Assembly: GCA_963678675.1 (NCBI GenBank) | Contig: OY783192.1 | Location: 14,554,424 to 14,618,423, forward strand | DNA: 64,000 nucleotides | Source of the DNA: Xiphydria camelus | Lineage: Eukaryota; Arthropoda; Insecta; Hymenoptera; Xiphydriidae | Reading direction: 5' to 3' | Shown here: positions 33,051-45,816 of the stretch, piece by piece | Numbering within the stretch: the stretch's first letter is position 1 | How the letters are laid out: every line of letters begins with the position of its first letter | Notes under the pieces: generated by a model | Database searches by the model: none | The model's input: the letters and a program-made list of their open reading frames with translations, nothing else | What the model was told of the DNA's origin: nothing | Translations under genes and position numbers: made by a program

Positions 33051-34136
33051 ATAAAAACGCGCGCATTCGAAGGCAACGTTGTGTCGAAATTTCAAAGCAA
33101 TCGGTGAAAAACTTTCGGAGATTTAAGGGGTTACATCTAGTCAGAACTTTCGAAAAAATCGATTTTTCGTTTTCGACGGATTCTTAAAGTATAACCTTTC
33201 AAAAATATTCTCTGAAAATTTCAAGTCGATCCGTTCAAAATTGAGCGAGTTACGGTCGTTTTTACAATTACATTCTGCGAGCCGCGCGACGCAAGTATAA
33301 CGGAGTTAAACGCGTTTTTCTCGAAACGACATTTTTCAAATCGGTGGACACGATTACAGACAAACTTCTCAACGCATTTTAATTAAATTTTGGGTAACTG
33401 TTGACGATAATATTGTCTCGTGATTGAACGTAGGATTTTGATTTCTGATCAAAATTATTATTTTTTTTGCAAGTTAAAAGGGCTAAATTTTAGGCCAAAT
33501 AAGAGCTCTTTTCTTTACACGGTCGCCATTTTGTGTCGAATCACCATAAATTAATTTCCTACGTTCAATCACTAGTCCATTCAATGTAGCATAAAGTGCA
33601 ATTTTGTTTGTTTGTTTCAGATAAACAGTTATTGAGAAATCGTGTCCACCGCGCATCCCTACCGCGAAAACGTGCTCCCGGCGACAGGATATAACTCCGC
33701 CATTTTTTATTATTTATCTTCATAAAAATTCACGAATAAAGTTTAAGAATAAAGTATTTGAACGTACAAATAGTTGTTCGATCTAACCGCTCGGTTTAAA
33801 GTTTAAACCCATCTCATCTAATCAACCACCGAAACCTTAAAATCCGCCTAGAGGTATGTTTGGTCAGTAGCCGTGTCACGAACGAGTGTCTGCGGGATTT
33901 ACGACCCCGCGGAGATCTATCATTGATCGCACAGTGCCCAAATAGAATCGTAGCATATCTGAATGCCATCAAGGAATTAATTTGATATATTTTTGTAATT
34001 TCGTAGTATAAGAATTTAGACTCCATTAGACTTATCGTATAGATTTGGAGTCATTCTGTAGACAATAAAGGAAAGATATTACATCTACTAGCACTTTTTT
34101 TCTGTTAGTATACCTCCTTTAGATAACTCGAATTTA
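33050..34136. other. Non-coding dispersed-repeat-like sequence
   Basis: 33115-33240 contains GGTTACATCTAGTCAGAACT with TTCGAAAAAATCGATTTTTC, a wording I recall from hymenopteran dispersed repeats. GTGATTGAACGTAGGATTTT at 33421 and its rough inverse CCTACGTTCAATCAC at 33559 form a small inverted repeat. No gene is seen. Confidence 0.45.
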
Positions 34137-34440
34137 CCTTGATCATCTACCCGGTGAAGCAAGCAAGTGAGAATGACGGAATGATGAATGATTTATTCGT
34201 TCTTCAAAATTATTTGAATGATGAATGAAAATTGATTCATTATTCAAAATTTTTTGAATGATGAATGAAAATTTATTCGTTATTCAAAATTATTTGACTG
34301 ATGAATGAATATTTATTTGTTATTCAAAATTAGTTGAATGACGAATAAAAATTTATTCGTTATTCAAAAATAATGAAATAATGAATACAAATTTATTTTT
34401 CATTTGAATAAAAATTAATTCAAATACGTCCATCCCTGGT
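34137..34440 (+). repeat. 40-bp tandem repeat within a dispersed repeat
   Basis: Units of 40 bp (TTCAAAATTATTTGAATGAT then GAATGAAAATTTATTCGTTA) repeat about five times at 34205-34420. The upstream lead TTGATCATCTACCCGGTGAA and the trailing CCATCCCTG also occur around 47610-47750, where only one to two units remain. The unit number therefore differs between copies. Confidence 0.8.
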
Positions 34441-34460
34441 TAGAGATAAAAGTAACAAAT

Positions 34461-34796
34461 TTGAGGCCTAATGTCATATCACAGTTGCAACAACGACCAG
34501 ACTATCGAAGCCATTGGAATACTTCCCCATCTTTTTCAATTCCACATGCATTCAACATTGGTTGTATGTATGAGTATTTTATGAATATTCAGATGATCGA
34601 TACCAGTAATCCCCAAAATGTTCACGTGAAGAAAATGGATCGTAGAACTTCTAAACCATTCGAACGAGGAAAAATTTATTTGCAGAGTAAACATGTTCAG
34701 GATACTATGGACTCAGTTACTGTTGATAAAAAGTTTTATTGTCTTAAATCAAACGTTCAAGCATCTTATAACAAAGTAATACAATGTATAGATTGA
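34461..34796 (+). CDS. Unassigned 111-codon open frame
   Basis: The frame starts MRPNVISQLQQRPDYRSHWN and ends in NVQASYNKVIQCID. It has balanced, protein-like composition with a basic middle (VKKMDRRTSKPFERGK). I do not recognise the family. It lies between a tandem repeat and unassigned DNA, about 1.6 kb upstream of a Helentron-type endonuclease fragment on the same strand, so it may be another fragment of that element. It could also be a chance frame. Confidence 0.25.
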   Translation: MRPNVISQLQQRPDYRSHWNTSPSFSIPHAFNIGCMYEYFMNIQMIDTSNPQNVHVKKMDRRTSKPFERGKIYLQSKHVQDTMDSVTVDKKFYCLKSNVQASYNKVIQCID

Positions 34797-34799
34797 AAT

Positions 34800-36278
34800 T
34801 CTTCATCTGCACGTCCACATAGCTTCACCCACTTGTCACTTTTTTTACATTTATTACATTTCATGATGTTTCTTAATCGATTCCTTCACATACTCCTTGC
34901 AAAACTCAAGACAAGGTTTCGGGAACGAAATAAAGTGAAAACTTCAATTTTTAAATTTTTTAGAGAGTTTGTCACTTTTACACAAACCGTAACAGAATCG
35001 TTTAGTAGCACCTTTACGTTGTTTCTCCATGCTAAAATCACTTTTACTTTCGAATATTCAATTTGTTATTGACTAGAAATGATCCAAATCCGCGTCATCA
35101 ACTTTGTAATTACTTTAACGATTTAATAAATTTTTTTTTCATCATTACACTTTCAAAAACTGTCCGAAAGTTAATCGGAATCCGCCATTTTTACTTGCTC
35201 ATGCGCACAATTTTTTTTCCAGAATGAAAAGGTCTATAGGACATCACGGTTGAAGAGTGATTCCTGACTGCTTCACTGGTGAGCGGATATGTATCCGTCT
35301 GGCGGTCCCCACTCTGCCTGGGGCCGGGTTTCCAAACTCTGCTAGATGCCGCTCATTCGTCGTTCGACATGACTGCCCCATAACCGGTAACATGGCCAAA
35401 AATATTGACCACGCTAAAGCATCTCCCTGCTAGATAAGGTTTCGGGGATACTCTACTTATATTTTCCATGCGTTATTCTTATGCCTTCAAATGTTATATC
35501 GCGTGGTTTCCATGCGATTGATCGTTTTAACATGGGTCGGAGTAGCAATGGGTGTCTCACCCATTGGAACGGTGACAGGGTTATCTCTATCAGCTGCCAT
35601 ATTATCTCTGGTTGTAGTTTCCCGACCTCCGTGGAATCTTGGGAACCTTGAACTCGGGCGGCCAGGTAGTGGTCCCTCTCTCCGTGGCATCCTGGAAGGT
35701 TCTTCCTCCTCTAACAACAGCAGGAGCCGTAATACCGCTCTGCAAGGGTTCCGCCAATTGGATACGGGTAGAGTCACTCATGACATACTCTTAGTCCATG
35801 AAGGTGTGCGTCGCAGCGATGAAGATACTGCCCTTGCTGGTGGCAACACTCCTCTTAACTCCAGCAGCAAAGAAATCGGCTGTTTTACCTTTGCCGGTAG
35901 TATCCACGGCCCCTTTGGGGTGATTATTGGGGCAGTGACAGAAGTGAAAAAGTGAAAAAAGATGAGAAGATGATGCGCAAGCTGTGAAAAACCTGACTGC
36001 AGTGAACATTTAATAACATTCTCAAAACACAACAAATCCGTATAATTTTCATACTATTTGGATTTTTAATAGATAATTATTAACTCTCATTTAAGTGATT
36101 CATTATTTATTTTACAGTTTTGAATTTCCTTGCACATAAATTTATTGTTCTAAAGTTCATTTAGGTACATGGTATGTGGCAGCTGTACCCTTGTCATTGA
36201 AATATGTGAACTTCTATACGTTAAAAAAAGAGTTAATTCTAGTTTCAAAATTTCACTTCTAAAAGCAGGTGTTAATAG
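34800..36278. other. Unassigned region with one 154-codon open frame
   Basis: 35491-35955 (plus) is open for 154 codons and its complement is also largely open. The translation (TVTGLSLSAAILSLVVVSRP, then a Ser/Gly/Arg-rich middle) matches nothing I know. 35270-35480 is GC-rich (GGTCCCCACTCTGCCTGGGG). The region could be part of a dispersed repeat. No promoter, splice or terminal repeats could be defined. Confidence 0.35.
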
Positions 36279-36310
36279 TATACAGGATGTTCAAAAAGTC
36301 CCGGTACGGC
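36279..36310 (+). repeat. Tc1/mariner-like transposon end
   Basis: TATACAGGATGTTCAAAAAG then TCCCGGTACGGCTG has the form of a Tc1/mariner-type terminal repeat preceded by TA (compare the CAGTGTGTCCGTAAAGTCCC end of the DD41D element). No inverted partner was found, so it is a single orphan end. Confidence 0.4.
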
Positions 36311-36419
36311 TGATTAACTCAGCGGGAAATCATTTTAGAGAAAAATGTTTAATACAAAACTTTTTGGATTTTTCCCTGGCTACCCAATGTCAAGAGACCT
36401 TTTTTGTAGCTGATAAAAC

Positions 36420-36905
36420 CCCATAACTCCAATGATAGGATAAATGTTGTCACTCCACATATTGATATCAATTTACAACAAATAAGTTGGCTGGCTATAA
36501 ATGCTGAACCAGTTGGAGACATTCGTGCAGCCCAATGTATAATAGAAAGCGGGCAGAGTGTGGCAATGATCGTTATTTATATCACACCGAATCAAAGAAT
36601 CAACGATATAATAAAATTCATTCACCGAGCATTATTGCCATATACTCCTGCTGGTGCAGCAGAACTAGGAGAAGACTTCCACATGATGCCCATGATTTTA
36701 AGCGGTGATTTCAATGTGAATTTTGCCTCTGAAGAATCTCAGCCACTTTTAAAATTTTTAGACACTACTCGTATATTGAACTTGAGAATGAATAATAATC
36801 CAAAAGAGAGCCAACAATCAGATCAGGAACGACAATAGATACAATTTTTTTTAGATACCCTTGTCGAAAACCACTACAGCGGACTGAACACTACAGTGGT
36901 CAGTA
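36420..36905 (+). pseudogene. Helentron-type endonuclease domain fragment
   Basis: The plus strand reads INVVTPHIDINLQQISWLAI, QSVAMIVIYITPNQRINDII, DFHMMPMILSGDFNVNFASE and LNLRMNNNP. After a one-base frameshift near 36825-36835 it continues in an adjacent frame with SGTTIDTIFFRY. The SGDFNVNF motif is the catalytic GDFN of endonuclease/exonuclease/phosphatase folds. From memory, these phrases match the endonuclease attached to PIF1-helicase proteins of Helentron-type rolling-circle elements. No helicase or Rep domain is present nearby. Confidence 0.55.
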
Positions 36906-36990
36906 ATGGTTTCTACAATAGTGGTCAGTAGTGGTATACAGTGGTGAATAGTAGTCAGTAGTGGTAAGAAGTGGTAAGTAGTGCACATGT
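36882..36990 (+). repeat. AGTGGT-based minisatellite at the end of the endonuclease fragment
   Basis: CAGTAGTGGT and GTAAGTAGTGGT-like words repeat about eight times. An inverted version lies at 38690-38845 with the same lead sequence, so the array is part of the mobile unit. Confidence 0.7.
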
Positions 36991-37673
36991 AATGGTTATA
37001 CTATTTTTTTAATTTAGTCATATAAAAAGGGTACAAAATTTAAATTATACGATGGATGTATCACTTCTGCTCCCGAAAACTCTGCAATCACGCGAATTGA
37101 AGAAAGGTATAATACCTACCTAGAGATAAATTTAAATGTTACTTATAGAAGACAATGCAATGGTAGATGACTTCTTTAGTTGATATTATTGGATACCGTT
37201 GAGATTCTCGCGATTATAGACCCGCGCGTGCTTAAATTTTAAATTTAAACTTGCATTTTCTAGTAAAAGAGCGAAGGGAGAACAAAATTTTCCCGACCTT
37301 TCTATAAGCTTCTATCCTCCTATTAAAAAAGAACTATAATCTAAAATGTGTCGCGCGAAATTACCTAGCAGGGAAAGACTCACTTATAAAAAAAAGAAGA
37401 GAGATCTATTAATTTTGATTCTCCAGAGCTCTGACTCAGATAAAATTATAATCATGATTTAATCTCACGCGCGCAAAGCAAGGCTACAATAGCCGTTCCT
37501 CGGAGCACCGTCCGACGCGAATGCTGCGACCTAGAGAAATTGAGCATCATCGAGTTCTTAATCTAGAACGAATCATCGAGCGTCAACGTCGCGGTAGAAT
37601 TTCTACTGTCCGGCGATTGCATTGCGATATATAATTTCCGTAAGATCTCTTGAAGGTCATTGCAAGGGCTATT

Positions 37674-38005
37674 TTAGCGTTTGGCTCGCAAAGGTCTCTC
37701 ACCCGGCGATCTGAAAAACACGTTTAAAAGCCCACTGTGAACAAAATCAATCCTTCGCAGCCACGACATTATGACAATGCGAAACTCCTCTTTGTTCCTG
37801 GCGAATTAAAAGTTTACCGTGATAAAATTGTTTAATCATACCTTGCGACGAGTTTCAATTTGACTTTGTCGACGTGTTTCAGTATATCGCCCATTAATTT
37901 CTGGGAGATCAGTGGCGGTTTATGCCGATCGACGAACTTGTAGTCTTGTAAACTAGCTCTCCTTGCGATGTGAGGAGTCGTCGGAGGTGGCAGAGGTGGC
38001 GGCAT
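37674..38005 (-). CDS. Candidate host gene 3' exons (two exons, unknown protein)
   Basis: On the minus strand an exon reading MPPPLPPPTTPHIARRASLQ then DYKFVDRHKPPLISQKLMGD ends at 37842 in CGCAAG followed by GTATGA, a good donor. A candidate acceptor TGTTTTTCAG lies at 37720-37711. Joining them across a 131-bp intron (phase 2) keeps the frame for 12 more codons rich in Arg/Pro/Lys and ends at a TAA at 37674. The composition is non-repetitive and unlike the neighbouring transposons. The ATG at 38005 may not be the true start, since the frame is open upstream. I do not recognise the protein. It could be a true host exon pair or chance. Confidence 0.4.
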
Positions 38006-38055
38006 ATAATAATAACTAATTAAAAGTTTTAACATTACGATCAAAACGATTACTT

Positions 38056-38418
38056 GCAGTAATTAGCATTGATCCCGAAGCAAGAAATCTTAAAGTTGGC
38101 AATAATTTCGTTGCTGGCTGAATTGCTGCATTTCTTTGCGACCTCGGTGCAATGCGATGTCGTATTTGTCCCAATAATCTCTGGACGGTTTTGTTTTTCC
38201 AAACGAAATCGAGTGAAGAATTCTACATCATTGTAAGTATTCTTCGAAATAGTCAACTCTGGAATAGTTTTGTATTAGATTTGGTTATAAATTAGTAGGT
38301 ATAGGTATCCTTTATTTACTTACCGGGCACGTATTTTCCTAGGATTTCTCATTCTTTGTAAGACGTCAATTTCATCATCAGATGATGATTCGAAAACTGG
38401 TACATCAATCAACTCCAT
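38056..38418 (-). pseudogene. PIF/Harbinger transposase (HARBI1-like) 5' exons with intron
   Basis: Exon 1 (38418-38324) encodes 31 residues: MELIDVPVFESSSDDEIDVL then QRMRNPRKIRA. It ends at a GTAAGT donor. A 65-bp intron (38323-38259) ends CTATTCCAG. Exon 2 opens with VDYFEEY and, after a small frameshift, NDVEFFTRFRLEK; further frameshifts leave APRSQRNAAIS-like and LRFLASGSMLITAS-like phrases. The order matches the N terminus of HARBI1-type DDE transposases (FxxRFRxxK then LRFLATGS). The catalytic domain is absent. The matching terminal repeat lies upstream at about 38640-38681. Confidence 0.7.
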
Positions 38419-38639
38419 TTCACAACTAATAAAAATTATTATGATTCTGTCACGGTTCTGATTCTGTCACGGAAGAATAAAGACGCAAACAAAAAGTTAG
38501 GTTATACTGAGGATAGCTAGCTTATCCCACGATGAAACTGCCGGATAACTTAAGTTATGTCTGCATTTATTCCAAAGTTTATCCTATTCCAGACTTATAT
38601 CATACTTGTAAAACGCTTGCGTACTGGTTATTCTCAGTA

Positions 38640-38684
38640 TAGCGCTATACCGCGTTTATACCGTGTTGGTAAAACCGGCCCTAA
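38640..38684 (-). repeat. Harbinger terminal inverted repeat and TAA target site
   Basis: On the minus strand the element begins GGGCCGGTTTTACCAACACG at 38681 and is preceded by TTA (TAA at 38682-38684 on the plus strand), the usual PIF/Harbinger target trinucleotide. The other end was not found. Confidence 0.65.
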
Positions 38685-38689
38685 ATATC

Positions 38690-38845
38690 ACTTTTGGATC
38701 ACTGCTCACCACCATTGAACCACTACTGACCATCATTGAACCACTACTCACCACTATTGTGCCACTACTCAGGTTTTCAGTAGTGGTTGAAAATATTCTG
38801 TAGTGTTCTGTAGTGGTTTTCGACACGGGTAGGTACTTGAATAAT
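38690..38845 (-). repeat. Inverted copy of the endonuclease-fragment tail
   Basis: Reverse complement of this segment (TACCCGTGTCGAAAACCACT, then AGTAGTGGT repeats) matches 36858-36990. The Harbinger terminus abuts it at 38685, so the Harbinger unit probably inserted next to or into it. Confidence 0.7.
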
Positions 38846-38930
38846 TTACAGTCACGATTTTTCATATCATATTTCTCATACCACAAACCTATTGTCTTTT
38901 CTAGAACATGAAAATATGAAAATTAGTAAA

Positions 38931-39146
38931 AACAAAACGTGTGGCCGCCACACGCAGAAGAAGTGAAACTTCGATACCAGTTTCTCTGAATTTGATTCCG
39001 GTGGTATTAGTTTCAATTGGCTCTATACAAGTCTTGTACTATGTTTCTTCGTAGAGCCAATTGAAACTAATACCACCGGAATCAAATTCAGAGAAACTGG
39101 TATCGGAGTTTCACTTCTTCCGCGTGTGGCGGCCACACGTTTTGTT
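38931..39146. mobile_element. 216-bp near-perfect hairpin MITE
   Basis: Arms of about 94 bp begin AACAAAACGTGTGGCCGCCA and end TTGGCTCTA, with only two or three mismatches around a ~28-nt loop (39016-39043). It has no coding capacity. The inner string CTGAATTTGATTCCGGT resembles sequence in the centre of the 31120-31757 element. Target duplication was not resolved. Confidence 0.85.
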
Positions 39147-39281
39147 GTTTTTTTTTTCACCCTCAACTGTGCTCAGATCCATCAATGCTTGATATTGTGT
39201 GAATTTAATTCTTTCTCTCCATCCTCGATTTTGTTCTGTACTATTTAGTTTTCGGTACCTGATACCTTCGTCATCGCTTTC

Positions 39282-39520
39282 TTTACACGTTGCCTCTCAC
39301 GAAACTCTTTTGCCCGTTGTTTTCCTGTTTTTGCCATAATAATTTTAATATAACACACACGCGAAAGAATGTTCAGTGTTCATTGACGTTTACGAAATGG
39401 AAAGTTTATTTAACACGTTGCCTGTCACTGTACTATTTCGACCGTTCTATAGCCTTTTTTGCAATAATAATTATAAATTAACACACACACATGCGCGCGC
39501 GAAAGAATGTACATGCACGG
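39282..39520 (+). repeat. Tandem duplication of ~130-bp unit
   Basis: ACACGTTGCCT, CATAATAATT/CAATAATAATT and TAACACACAC followed by GCGAAAGAATGT occur twice (39284-39373 and 39415-39510), with an AC-repeat expansion in the second unit. Confidence 0.7.
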
Positions 39521-40690
39521 TGGTTACTCGAGAAAAGTCGCGACTCCGATCGCAGACTACACGAGCTCGGTATGGCCGGCCACTGGACGCGGTAAAATCC
39601 GGAAAACTAAAAATGCGACAAACGAAATACAAACAACTCACAAGTAACTCTGCGCCCTCTAGTCTGGCTTCTCCCAAGGATACGCCCAAAAAGGGTCCTA
39701 AACGCTAGATTTATGGTGAGCCTAAACAGTCCTCTTAGTGGAGGTGCGACACTGCGTCGCCTCGTAATATGAGCATAGCTTCCATTGCCCGAAGAAACCC
39801 TCTCGAGCAACACAAACCAGACCTCCTCTGCACAGTCTAAACAGCGATTGATTTTTGCTTCATTTATTCTTCAGTTTCAAATTAATAACTATAACATGTG
39901 CGATCAAGAGTAGATCTCCTCGAGGTCGTAAATCCCGAAGGCACTACTGCGTTACACGACTGGTAGATTTAAACCGTATCGGTTATTTGAAATGATTTAA
40001 CACTGCACTCACAATATTACTGGCGATTATATTGAATTCAAAGAGATACAGTAATTCCGTGATGTAGCCGTGGTTTACAATTAGATACAATGCGAGGTTG
40101 TTTTGAGGGAAAGGTGTGGGACTGCGAACGCATTCGCAACCCCCATTAACCAAAACATACCGCCCGCCTCGCTGTTGCGACCGATGTACAGATTAAATAT
40201 AGATTAGTGCGTTACTTAGGTTGCGATAATAGTGAGCGGTAAGAAATGACGTAGAAGTCCCCTTTGCGATGGAACACATATATTGCGAGGCTGGCTCGCG
40301 AGGACGCCGCGCAAGGCAGCCTCAAGACATTTTTGCCTCGGAATATGTAGACAAACGAACGGCGGCAGCTTCACTAGGCAAGGCGATCCAGCACGTGGCA
40401 CGCTTCGCGCGGCGGCTTCGCGAGCCAGCCTCGCAAAGTCGACACATGGCTTTAACGTACGCACGGTCGGGAGCGGCGGAACGGGGCAGGATCGCGGGCG
40501 GTGGAATGGGGCAGAGTCGACAGCGTGTTGGGACAGGATCGAGTATGAGTGAGACACGGTCGAGAGCGGTAGAATGTGTGGGTTTCGTTACGATTTTCGT
40601 TTCCTCGGGCGCGCATTCAGTACCCTCCGCAAAGAAGTTTCACTTCAATAAGTGTTTCACAATTTGAAGCAGAAGTGAATACTTTTGTCC
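39521..40690. other. Unassigned, partly GC-rich; inverted GCGAGGCTGGCTCGCGA pair
   Basis: TTGCGAGGCTGGCTCGCGA at about 40284 occurs as its exact reverse complement near 40418-40436, able to form a 19-bp stem. A related word (TTTGCGAGGCTGTCTCGCGAGG) occurs at 56034. The AAGGTG-GGGACTGCGAACGCATT motif near 40115 links to the repeat at 20575 and 21052. Overlapping frames at 40216-40667 on both strands are not convincing genes. Confidence 0.4.
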
Positions 40691-40699
40691 TCTTACATC

Positions 40700-41045
40700 G
40701 TATTTTTTCAAGTTTAGTGTTCATTTTACCCCACGTTCACCAATGAAGTTTCAATTCTATCGCGCAGCTTTCTACGCACTCGTTTTTCAAGATTTCTTCA
40801 TTTGTGATTTTCTCGATCCATTTTACTTATAGCATTCTCCTGTAGCACCACATTTCGAAGCTTTCTAATTTTTTCTTTTCCACCGTTACTATCGTCAAAG
40901 ATTCGCACCCGTATAAAGCTGTACCTACTCCACACGTAGGTTCTGAGTAATTTTTTCCTACTCTCTAGGCTGACATTTTTTGAGCATAGTAGCTTCTTCT
41001 TTTGATTAAAAGCCTGTCTTACCTGCGCTATTCTATGTTGTATTT
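40700..41045 (-). pseudogene. RTE-type reverse transcriptase C-terminal relic
   Basis: The minus strand reads RIAQVRQAFNQKKKLLCSKN, VSLESRKKLLRTYVWS, then after frameshifts KKLESFEMWCYRRML, a stop, and KWIEKITNEEILKN. These are the post-catalytic thumb and connection motifs of RTE/craniofacial-like endonuclease-reverse transcriptases (KR-L-K-YVWSV-LYG-W, FEMWCYRRM). No YADD region is left. The high-coordinate end, at about 41045, is a truncation. Confidence 0.75.
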
Positions 41046-41049
41046 GATA

Positions 41050-41913
41050 AAAAATATTTTAAAAATAATTGCATGCTTAGGTATCTTTATATATAAACAA
41101 ATTTTAAACATTTCTTAAATATTCAACATTATCTGATTTAATGGTTAACTGGTGGAGATTCGAAAAGTAGGTATCAGTATACTCCAAGTAGAAAAAATGT
41201 TCGATAGATACCTTTAAGGTGTCTTTAAAAAGCTAATTTTCGGATCTCTCAAAACGAAGTTATAAAGATACTGAATGGAGAAATATTTAAGTCAATCTTT
41301 AAATGGTGTCGTAAAGATGAAAATGTATAGATAACTTGACGGATATTCAAAAAGTGACGACAGAGTCATCTTTTAAAAACGTATAAAAGAACCTTCTTAT
41401 AGGCGCCGAAAAGATTCCTATATTTCGATAACGTTTTAGTATACCCAAAAAGCCATCAACAATGACGTTTTTCAACATTTTTAAGTTGTCATTTTGTTAA
41501 CTGTCTAAACATACCTTTTCGTTAAATCCAACGAGATACCTTATAGTTATAAATTGAATATGTTGATATGATAACTTTTTCACGCTGTCGTTGATATATT
41601 CTTAAAGATATCAACTTGTATATTAGAAAAGTCAACTTATGTTGTCATTTCATCTGTATTTGCGCGCGTATATCGCGAAATTTATTACCGCGGTTTCTGG
41701 CAGTACCGTTGCGCAGTTTGCACGCGGTGAATAAGAAAATTTAGTTGAAAGTTGAGTATAAATATTTATTTTTACTTCTTATTTTTATACTTGCAACCCC
41801 ACCCATTTCTGGTTTGAATAATTCAGACATCATATGTAGCAACGATTTTTTAGCTTATTTTAGTAGTACTTGTAGTAGATAGATATATTTATTTCAGCCC
41901 AGCGGCCATCAAA
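41050..41913. other. AT-rich stretch without recognised gene
   Basis: Short phrases such as AAAGATAC and GATACCTT recur between 41150 and 41620 without a fixed period. 41660-41730 is GC-richer. Nothing codes for a recognisable protein. Confidence 0.4.
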
Positions 41914-42460
41914 TGGACTTAGTTAGGTGTCTGTTAGGTGTTTTCACTACAGAGAACTAACGGTCAGAAAAGCAGAAACTAACATTGAACGAAAACGAAA
42001 CTGAACGTTTATTAATACGTGTACAAAATATTGCGTAAACTATAAACCCGATGAGAGCGGCCCGGCAGTGTGTGGAGTGAATTAACTTTCAAACTGCGCG
42101 ATCCACTGCCTTAAGCACTAAGAAACGGGTAACACGGAACGTCGAACTAACTGGTTGAACTTTTCGCGTTGAACTCGAAAACTGAACTGCCCGTGGAGAG
42201 CTCTTTACGATATCAAGACGGAGAGCGACGAGGCTCCACGTCAGCGCGTTCTGATTGGTGTAAGGGTTCAAACCCGAGGGACAACGTGACAAGTAAATTA
42301 TAACGTCCAACGCGTCGTAGATAAACGTAAGCAAAAGAAACCGTTAGTTTCAGAAAAAAGGACCTTCTAATCGCGCACTAACAGCGAGAAAAACAATCAT
42401 TTTGAATACTTACATCGGTTACTAACTTACTAACTGACTAACTTAGGGTTTGTCGCAACA
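41914..42460 (-). mobile_element. Probable solo/partial LTR with primer-site-like sequence
   Basis: On the minus strand the segment begins TGTTGCGACAAACCC and ends AAGTCCA (TG...CA), carries AATAAA at 42013-42008 and is followed after five bases by TGGCCGCTGGGCTG, in the place of a tRNA primer-binding site. Length 547 bp. No gag or pol is found downstream, so it is a solo or truncated LTR if correct. Direct duplication of the target was not established. Confidence 0.4.
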
Positions 42461-42492
42461 GTGTCCTAATACAAAATTTTCTCTAACAACAC

Positions 42493-45305
<2,813 letters not shown>

Positions 45306-45308
<3 letters not shown>

Positions 45309-45816
45309 AGTACTGCTTGACGTACTTTAGAAGCACCTACATACAACAGGACCATACTCTGCCGCATATTGCCTTCGGGCGGTTTTGTTTCAGAGACAAG
45401 CATGCACGCTATTGCTATCACCGTACAGACATAAAACTCTGATGTGTGAAGGCATTCGAAATCGGATAAAGGCGCATAAATAAGAGGATTCTTTTCCTAA
45501 CCTAAAACTCTGGAGTGGAGCGCGAACCGTCAACGGTGATATCACTTCGTTGTAGGTGTAAGCGATCTACAGTTCTACACATGCCCCGGATAGCCCGGCG
45601 CGACAAGTACAGTCACGCTGAACGACGAATACGAGTCCCAAACGTCGAGCTACAGCGACGGTGCTCCCACCTCGCGTGGAGCTGCTATCTATCCTGCGGC
45701 GGCGGTGCTGCTCGGATTACGGAGATTGTTAATTCAATGACTGATCCATACTCTGCGACCGGCCGATAAAGAAGGAAGGGCGGCGTGTGTTCGAAAAGTC
45801 CTAATAGACAATCAGG
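45306..45816 (+). other. Putative 5' UTR of the CR1-group element
   Basis: Non-coding, moderately GC-rich sequence between the (CT)n tract and the ORF1 start. Nothing separates it from ORF1. Its boundary to the microsatellite is sharp (CTCTCTGTGAGTACTGC). Confidence 0.5.

Noticed and set aside
35491..35955. 154-codon plus-strand frame as a secreted or membrane protein (hydrophobic N terminus)
   Set aside because: No recognisable domain or splice context, and the complementary strand is also largely open; left as unassigned.
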